Shown: positions 58,714 to 64,000 of the stretch, piece after piece
Layout of the letters: the number at the start of each line of letters is the position of its first letter
Position numbering within the stretch: position 1 is the stretch's first letter
DNA from: Pogostemon cablin
Taxonomy: Eukaryota; Streptophyta; Magnoliopsida; Lamiales; Lamiaceae
Direction of reading: 5' to 3'
DNA length: 64,000 bases
Assembly (NCBI GenBank): GCA_023678885.1
Contig: CM042958.1
Span: 16,114,852-16,178,851 of the forward strand
The notes under the pieces: generated by a model
What the model saw: the letters and a program-made list of their open reading frames with translations, nothing else
The model's database searches: none
Told to the model about the DNA's origin: nothing
Position numbers and translations under genes: made by a program

Positions 58714-59534
58714 TTTTTAGTGGGGAGTCTTGCATGAAATGAACAGCAGGATTTGTATGACTTACTTTCCAAATCATGTGAATGTCATTTGGACTTTGAA
58801 TGAGAATATTTGATCTGTAAGATTATAGATGTTTTTTGAGTTAATTCTAGTTCACACAAATGGTGTTTTCACTTTCTAGAATATTACTTACAATACATTT
58901 TCTCTTTTTTGGAGAAATCAGCCCAAAGTTCAGTACTAGACATAGAGCTCTTTGTCATGGAATACTCATATAGTTCTTCATTAAGAATTAAAAATTAAAA
59001 GGATTTTGTTAAATAAAGATAAATCAGGAAAAAAAAATTGTACTTAAAAAAAAAAAACTTGAATTGTATTTAAACATAACTTCTCATGTGCTGTTTTGAT
59101 ATGTATATGTCGTCTCAAGACTCGTGCGATCATTTATGGATTCTGCAAACGAAAACTTTTGAGCTCTTGATCTGTTGTCTCAAAAGCTGCTTGAATTCAT
59201 CATGTAGTGATTGCAAACTAATTTATGTACACATCCTTTAAAAAGTAGTATGTTGTTAGCATTTGAATGTTTGAGATTTTTTATTTTATTTAAAGTTTTG
59301 CAACCTTGTTAATCTGTTTCTTAGTAGCTACATCCCATTTCAAACGTGTGCATGTTTAAGACAACTGAATCTTTGTTGGTTTATAATATCAATAATGTTT
59401 CTTAATCCAACTTCTTACAAAAACAAATGTCAAATGTAAATCAAGCATGCATGTCATAATCATAATCCCAAGTTTATTCAGTTACAAATCATGGTAAATT
59501 CTATCGACGAATAGCTTCAAGATTGAACTTCATT
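58714..59534. other. Intergenic spacer between neprosin copies
   Basis: Promoter of copy 1 and 3' flank of copy 2. AT-rich, with no other gene. The ORF at 58544-58777 on minus merely extends upstream from exon 1. Confidence 0.5.
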
Positions 59535-61458
59535 TTAATGGCAAATCGGACTTCTACCAGGGCCTCCATAGTAAAACTCAGGATCAGGAACATAATCAGT
59601 GACATAATAAGTCTCATAACAGAAGTACTCATCATAGTAGATATTAACCCACTGTGGAAACCTCAATTCAAGGTTGTTTTCAAGTACTCTCATCCTCTTA
59701 ATGTAGCCTGAAGTCTGCATTATGGGGTCGGGAAACTGCCCACTCCCCATAGCTGTAGATGTGTGAGGATGAATCGTTCCGACTCTACTGCTGTAAACCT
59801 CACCTCCCCATTGAACTGTTTCAGCATGATATCTTATCACACCAAACAGCTCAGGTGGCCAGTACCCTATGTTGGTCTCTTCGTTGTATTGTACCCACCA
59901 GTTGCTCGTATATATATCCTGCAAGCGAAAAAATAACATAAGATCAAGAAAATGTTGGACTATGACAAAAAAAAATGTAGGTGCTCATGTTGGTTAAGGA
60001 TGCTGACCTTGTGGATGTAGAAAGTGATTTGATATGGGAGTCCTGTTGGGTTTGAAATGGGATATATTGCTGCTCCGAGGGCTATCTCGTTGCTCGTTTG
60101 TATGAAACCGGGGCAGGTTAGATCAAAGCATCCTGTTTCCTTGGAAGCATCAGCCTGAAAAGAATGACAAATTGGTTCACTTTTATCACAACATGAATTT
60201 AATCTATGAGCATTGTTGTTCTAACTTGAGGAATGTACTTACTGTCCAATAAACGTACAGTCGAGTTTGCCTATCTCCGTAGACTGTGGGGTTTACCTAG
60301 TATCAAAGATCTTGATCTTGTGAAGTGTATTGAAGATCTCAATGAATGTAAGCAACAATATTGAGACATGCATGCACATAATCATGAATTTTCTTGATGT
60401 CTTATTTTACTAAATGAGTTACTTACTGCCCATCCAGATTCCATTGCTTCATAGTCATTAATAGGGCCACTCTTTAGTGCTACTCGAGAAGTACTAAACT
60501 CATCATCCAACTCAACGCGAGGGTTCCACACTTTTATGTCTCCCTTCGCGCCTAAATAGGCGAATCCCTCCGCGTGCAAGATTGCCAGCTGGTATTCAAA
60601 CAGAGTAAAACAGAATAATATAAGCCATGGAGAAGTAAGATGATGAATTCTATATACACTTACTGAGCGATTCTGTTGCATAAGGTATAATGGCTTGCTG
60701 TTGTTGATTTCCCTGTTGTAATGAAACGACAACTCTTTTTTCTTTGTGTTGTCACTGCCTAGGCTTGAATGCCTTTTAAAAGCCTTGTTCATTTTCATTC
60801 TTCGAATGGGGATTGTTCCTTTCGGGCAACTTCCACTTCTAAGCCATGTTTGTGTTGCTTTCCTCATTTGGGAGTCTCCACTATTCTCAGTTTCTGTTTT
60901 CACATGGTAATTGGTGGGGTTCATCTGTTTGAAGAAATCTATGTTCTTACCATCTTGATCATGTTATAATGTGCCTAATAATTAAAAAATCTTGATCATG
61001 TTTGGAAAAGGATTACCTGGATTTTGTGATTCTTTAAAGCAGGATGATCAAAAGCAGGTTGCTTGTGTATATCAATGCAATCAATGGTATCTCCATCTTC
61101 ACTCTTACAAGGAAAAACATAATTATGGGATTAGCTTCTATTAGTCACTCTTATTTTATCAGAAAAGTGGATGCACAAATTCTATAAGAAGGAATAATAA
61201 GTGTGAAAGCTGAAGGTTCAGAGTTCGATTTCTCCCAATAACTTGAAAGCACAGTCAAATAGTAAGCTCTTTGCTCGGCTCGACCATCACCAGAGCAGAG
61301 GTGGTGAGGGTCGTGTTGTTGAAAATTAAATGAATTAGGCCTACCTGAATGCTCAAAATTGGAAGATTTGTTTTGGAGTTAGTTGAGCTACACAAAACTC
61401 TGGTGAAAGTGATTAGTAGTAGCACTATGATCATCCATTTCAATTCCATTCTAAACAT
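59535..61458 (-). CDS. Neprosin-domain protein, copy 2
   Basis: Seven exons on minus: 61458-61345, 61103-61017, 60924-60664, 60588-60427, 60296-60243, 60154-60008, 59918-59535. All are phase 0, giving 402 aa. Signal peptide MELKWMIIVLLLITFTRVLC; a second ATG three codons in is an equally possible start. Activation region EDGDTIDCIDIHKQPAFDHP and TQTWLRSGSCPKGTIPIRRM, with a 12-residue longer basic linker than copy 1. Catalytic domain blocks: HAEGFAYLGAKG, AMESGWA, VYGDRQTRLYVYWT, TGCFDLTCPGFIQTSNEIAL, GYWPPELF, VQWGGEVYSS, FPQWVNIYYDEYFCY, ending PGRSPICH. Both conserved glutamates (ESGW, GGEV) are present, so it is probably active. Exons 2, 4, 5 and 6 are the same length as in copy 1, showing tandem duplication. 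Confidence 0.92.
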
Positions 61459-63361
61459 ATTTTCTTTCTTCTGTTGAATGGTGTTTTGAATGAGTAAATT
61501 AGTGTAAATTTGAGAAAAAATGCAGTAAATTATGGTTGAAAAAAGGAACTTTTTAAGAAATGTGACTTTAGAAAGTAGAAACCATTGAATTTGTATGATT
61601 TACTTTGCATGCCATTTTTGAATGTCATTTAGACACAGAATGTTTTAGAGAAAGAGACTAAAACATTCTAAATATTCTCTTTTCTAGAATAATTTCAAAG
61701 AAATTGTTAGTCATGAAATAAAAGAAATATTCTCTCTGTTACTAAGAAATGCGAACATTTACTTTATGTTTACGGTTCTTTGAAACAGAAGGAGTAATAA
61801 CTTATGAATTTTAGTTCTTGTAACTATTTTTTTTTAAAAAAACTAGTCCTATAATTTTCATATTATAGCAATTTCGATCCTTAATAGATTAACCTTTATA
61901 ATTTATAAATGAATTAAGAATCAAAACCGCCATAATGTAAAGTAATGACATTAGTTTTGCCACAAAAAAAAAAGTTATTGAAAAAATAATAATAAAAAAA
62001 TAAAAGGATAATAAACTATTCTAGTATTCTAGAAAAACCTATAAGTTGCCAGATTATTAAAGAAAAAATAATAATGATAAAATAAAAGGATAATAAACTA
62101 TTCTAGTATTCTGGAAAAACATATAAGTTGCCAGATTATATTTTGCAATTTTCCCTTTTCATTATTGTAGGAAAGAGTTTACTAAACATGACTCAAGAAC
62201 CCAAATTCATGAAGTTTGAAAGATTATTGGACTCTTCTACTATGACCAAATTGTGCATTTTGGCCCAATAAGCTATTTAATTGGCTCATTAAGGCACTTG
62301 GTTTTCTACTTTTTATTTGTTGTTGGGCTAAAAAACCCTTTTCTGAATTTAAGATATTATTTTATTAAGCTATGTTCTGAACTCACTGAACATTTGATGA
62401 ATTTTAATATTTTTCTTAATTAATTAAAAAATGCTTCAAAGTCGCACAAAAATGCTTAATTATTAATTGATTAAATATTTTTTTGAAGAAAATACACTTT
62501 CTAATATTTTTTATTTGGAAGAATATGGAGATTTCATAATTATATGGAATACATTTTGGAAAAGGGTCAAATATATCCTTTGATGGGGTCAAATACATCC
62601 CAATCTTTTGTTCATTCAAGCCTCTCACTTTTTTAAGAATTGATCTCTTATGCACCTAGACGTATAAGTTTAAGATATAACATTTTATTTATAATTCATA
62701 AAGATTTTTTTTCAGTAAAAGGGTCGGTGTTAAAATATGAATAATATTAAGGTTTGAATAATTTTTTTTTTGAGATATTCAAGGTATAAATTTTTATGCT
62801 AAAAATACGATACTTAATACTAAATACTAAAAAGTAAAAAAATATTAGACTGTCGAATATGATTAAATTTGGGGGACGTAAATTTTATTCCTCTTTCAAT
62901 TAGATTAAATTAAATATAAAGTCCATCTTCTAAAATGTTAACATAAGAGAATTTTTATAAATGTGAAAGCTGATGAAAATTTGATTTCTACCAACAATAT
63001 GAATTTTAACTTGTTGTAAGCTTAAATAGAAAGCTTGCAAGAATTTTTTTAGGTGGCTTAACAGTTAGTGGCATTCTTTCAGAAACGGTCCAAACAACAG
63101 AAAAACTCTGATGTATTTCTAATACACTATTATTACTAGGATTTTATCTTACATTTTATTCTAAGATAATATCTTATTTATATTCTCATACTGACTTGAG
63201 CATTGAAGTGTTTAAGCTGAAGATCTTTTTCGATGTACTTTTGCAAGTTAACTTCACCGTCGTATAAGAGGAAGTATTGAAGAACAATGTATGTGAAGAT
63301 TGCAGAACTCAAATTAATTTTGTATTCAGTTAATCTTCCCTTTAAATTTTTACATTATTAT
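61459..63361. other. Neprosin upstream spacer with degraded third-copy intron
   Basis: A block at about 62945-63010 (ATGTGAAAGCTGATGAAAAT, GATTTCTACCAACAATATGA) matches intron 1 of neprosin copy 2 (about 61200-61250), marking an intron remnant. A 70-bp direct repeat (AAAGGATAATAAACTATTCT, AGTATTCT.GAAAAAC.TATAAGTTGCC) occurs at 62000-62060 and 62083-62140. A degraded Stowaway remnant lies at about 61728-61798. The 79-codon minus ORF at 62416-62655 has no motif. Confidence 0.5.
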
Positions 63362-63475
63362 TTATTTATTCATTAATTGATGTATCTTCATCAAGTTAGT
63401 TGTGCTACACAAAACATTGATCAAAGTAATTTGTAGTAGCACAATTATTTTCTGTTTCAATCCCATTCTAATCAT
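63362..63475 (-). pseudogene. Neprosin exon-1 relic (third copy)
   Basis: Reads MIRMGLKQKIIVLLQITLIN then VLCSTTN before an in-frame stop, closely parallel to exon 1 of copy 2 (MFRMELKWMIIVLLLITFTR, VLCSSTN). Upstream sequence also matches (TTCTCTTTTCTA.AATAATT.., GAAATTGTTAGT..GAAATAAAAG at about 61675-61720 and 63650-63700). No exon 2-7 is found downstream to 61460. The longer ORF from 63586 merely includes leader sequence. Confidence 0.75.
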
Positions 63476-63819
63476 TTTCTCTTTATTTGTTGAATGGTGT
63501 TTTGAGTTGAGTAAATTTGTTTTTTTTTTAAACAGATGTGACCGTAGAAACCATTTACATTTTTTATAATTTACTTTCCATGTCATTTGAGTGCCATTTA
63601 GACTTTGAATTTTTTAGAGAAAGAACCTCCGTGAGGAAATATTCTAAATGTTTTCTCTTTTCTAAAATAATTAGAAAGAAATTGTTAGTTGGGAAATAAA
63701 AGAAATAATAAGTTTGGAAGAATATATATTTCTAGGGAAAGACTTGTATATCATCGTATTATGGAATGAACTTTTTTAATGAATAATAAGTGATAATATT
63801 TTTAGAGTTGATCTTAGGT

Positions 63820-64000
63820 GCACCTGGGTGCATTCGTATATGTATAATTTATTATTATATTTTATATACATGTTATTCTATTTTGTATAGGTGTTTCTTA
63901 ATAATTGTATATTTTTTTCATACTAAGTTTTTCATTAAAAAACTAACATTCATGTGTATAAATTTTTATTCAATAGTGTATACATATTTTTTGAATAATT
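63820..64000. mobile_element. Partial GTGCACC-type MITE running off the window
   Basis: Starts GGTGCACCTGGGTGCATTCG and continues with TGTATATTTTTTTCATACTA, as in the element at 20-352. The right end lies outside the window. Confidence 0.5.

Noticed and set aside
62416..62655. Minus ORF of 79 codons between neprosin copies 2 and 3
   Set aside because: No neprosin or other similarity, K/I/F-rich, in AT-rich DNA.

Overview
The window is plant nuclear DNA, very probably from a eudicot. It is strongly AT-rich, the genes are split by GT-AG introns, the products belong to plant families, and the spaces between genes are packed with plant transposons (Stowaway, Tourist, Mutator-like, CACTA, copia, LINE, SINE). 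I cannot name the species. An asterid is a guess only.

Genes I can support. (1) An ENTH-domain epsin on + (16323-22053, 12 coding exons, 550 aa). (2) A small intronless two-EF-hand calcium-binding protein on + (23909-24295). (3) A secreted eight-cysteine lipid-transfer-like protein on - (27651-27962, with a likely second exon near 26871-26911). (4) A broken tandem copy of that gene on -, with exon 1 at 35461-35742 and exon 2 split by a CACTA transposon. (5) An ELF3 circadian/evening-complex gene on - (43232-46332, 4 coding exons, 627 aa). (6) Two intact tandem neprosin-domain genes on - (56778-58608 and 59535-61458, seven exons each, 405 and 402 aa), plus two neprosin remnants: an exon-1 relic at 63362-63475 and a 3'-end relic near 53560-53785.

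Layout. 1-6000 is gene-poor, with miniature elements (MITEs). 6050-7180 holds weak coding-like sequence. 7570-10110 is a tandem array of about 487-bp units, each with two palindromic AACGG-containing motifs. 10110-16100 is AT-rich and full of MITEs. 16100-24400 holds the epsin and EF-hand genes. 24857-25677 is a Pack-MULE-like element with a perfect 9-bp target duplication. 26700-35860 is the tandem lipid-transfer gene pair, split by a CACTA element of about 3.8 kb that carries pieces of a PMP22/Mpv17-family gene. 36081-38404 is a decayed copia element with a nested MITE. 39600-42560 holds a hAT-like MITE, a solo LTR inserted in a Stowaway element, and a SINE. 43200-46900 is ELF3. 47000-51400 is MITEs, a truncated LINE and simple repeats. 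51480-56780 is a local segmental duplication downstream of the neprosin genes. 56778-63700 is the neprosin cluster.

The genes do not form one pathway. They are unlinked housekeeping, signalling and secreted functions, plus two local families (lipid-transfer-like and neprosin) that have expanded and partly decayed by tandem duplication. I found no rRNA or intact tRNA gene and no CRISPR array. The most unusual structures are the palindrome-bearing array at 7570-10110, the gene-carrying CACTA and Pack-MULE elements, and the neprosin birth-and-death cluster.
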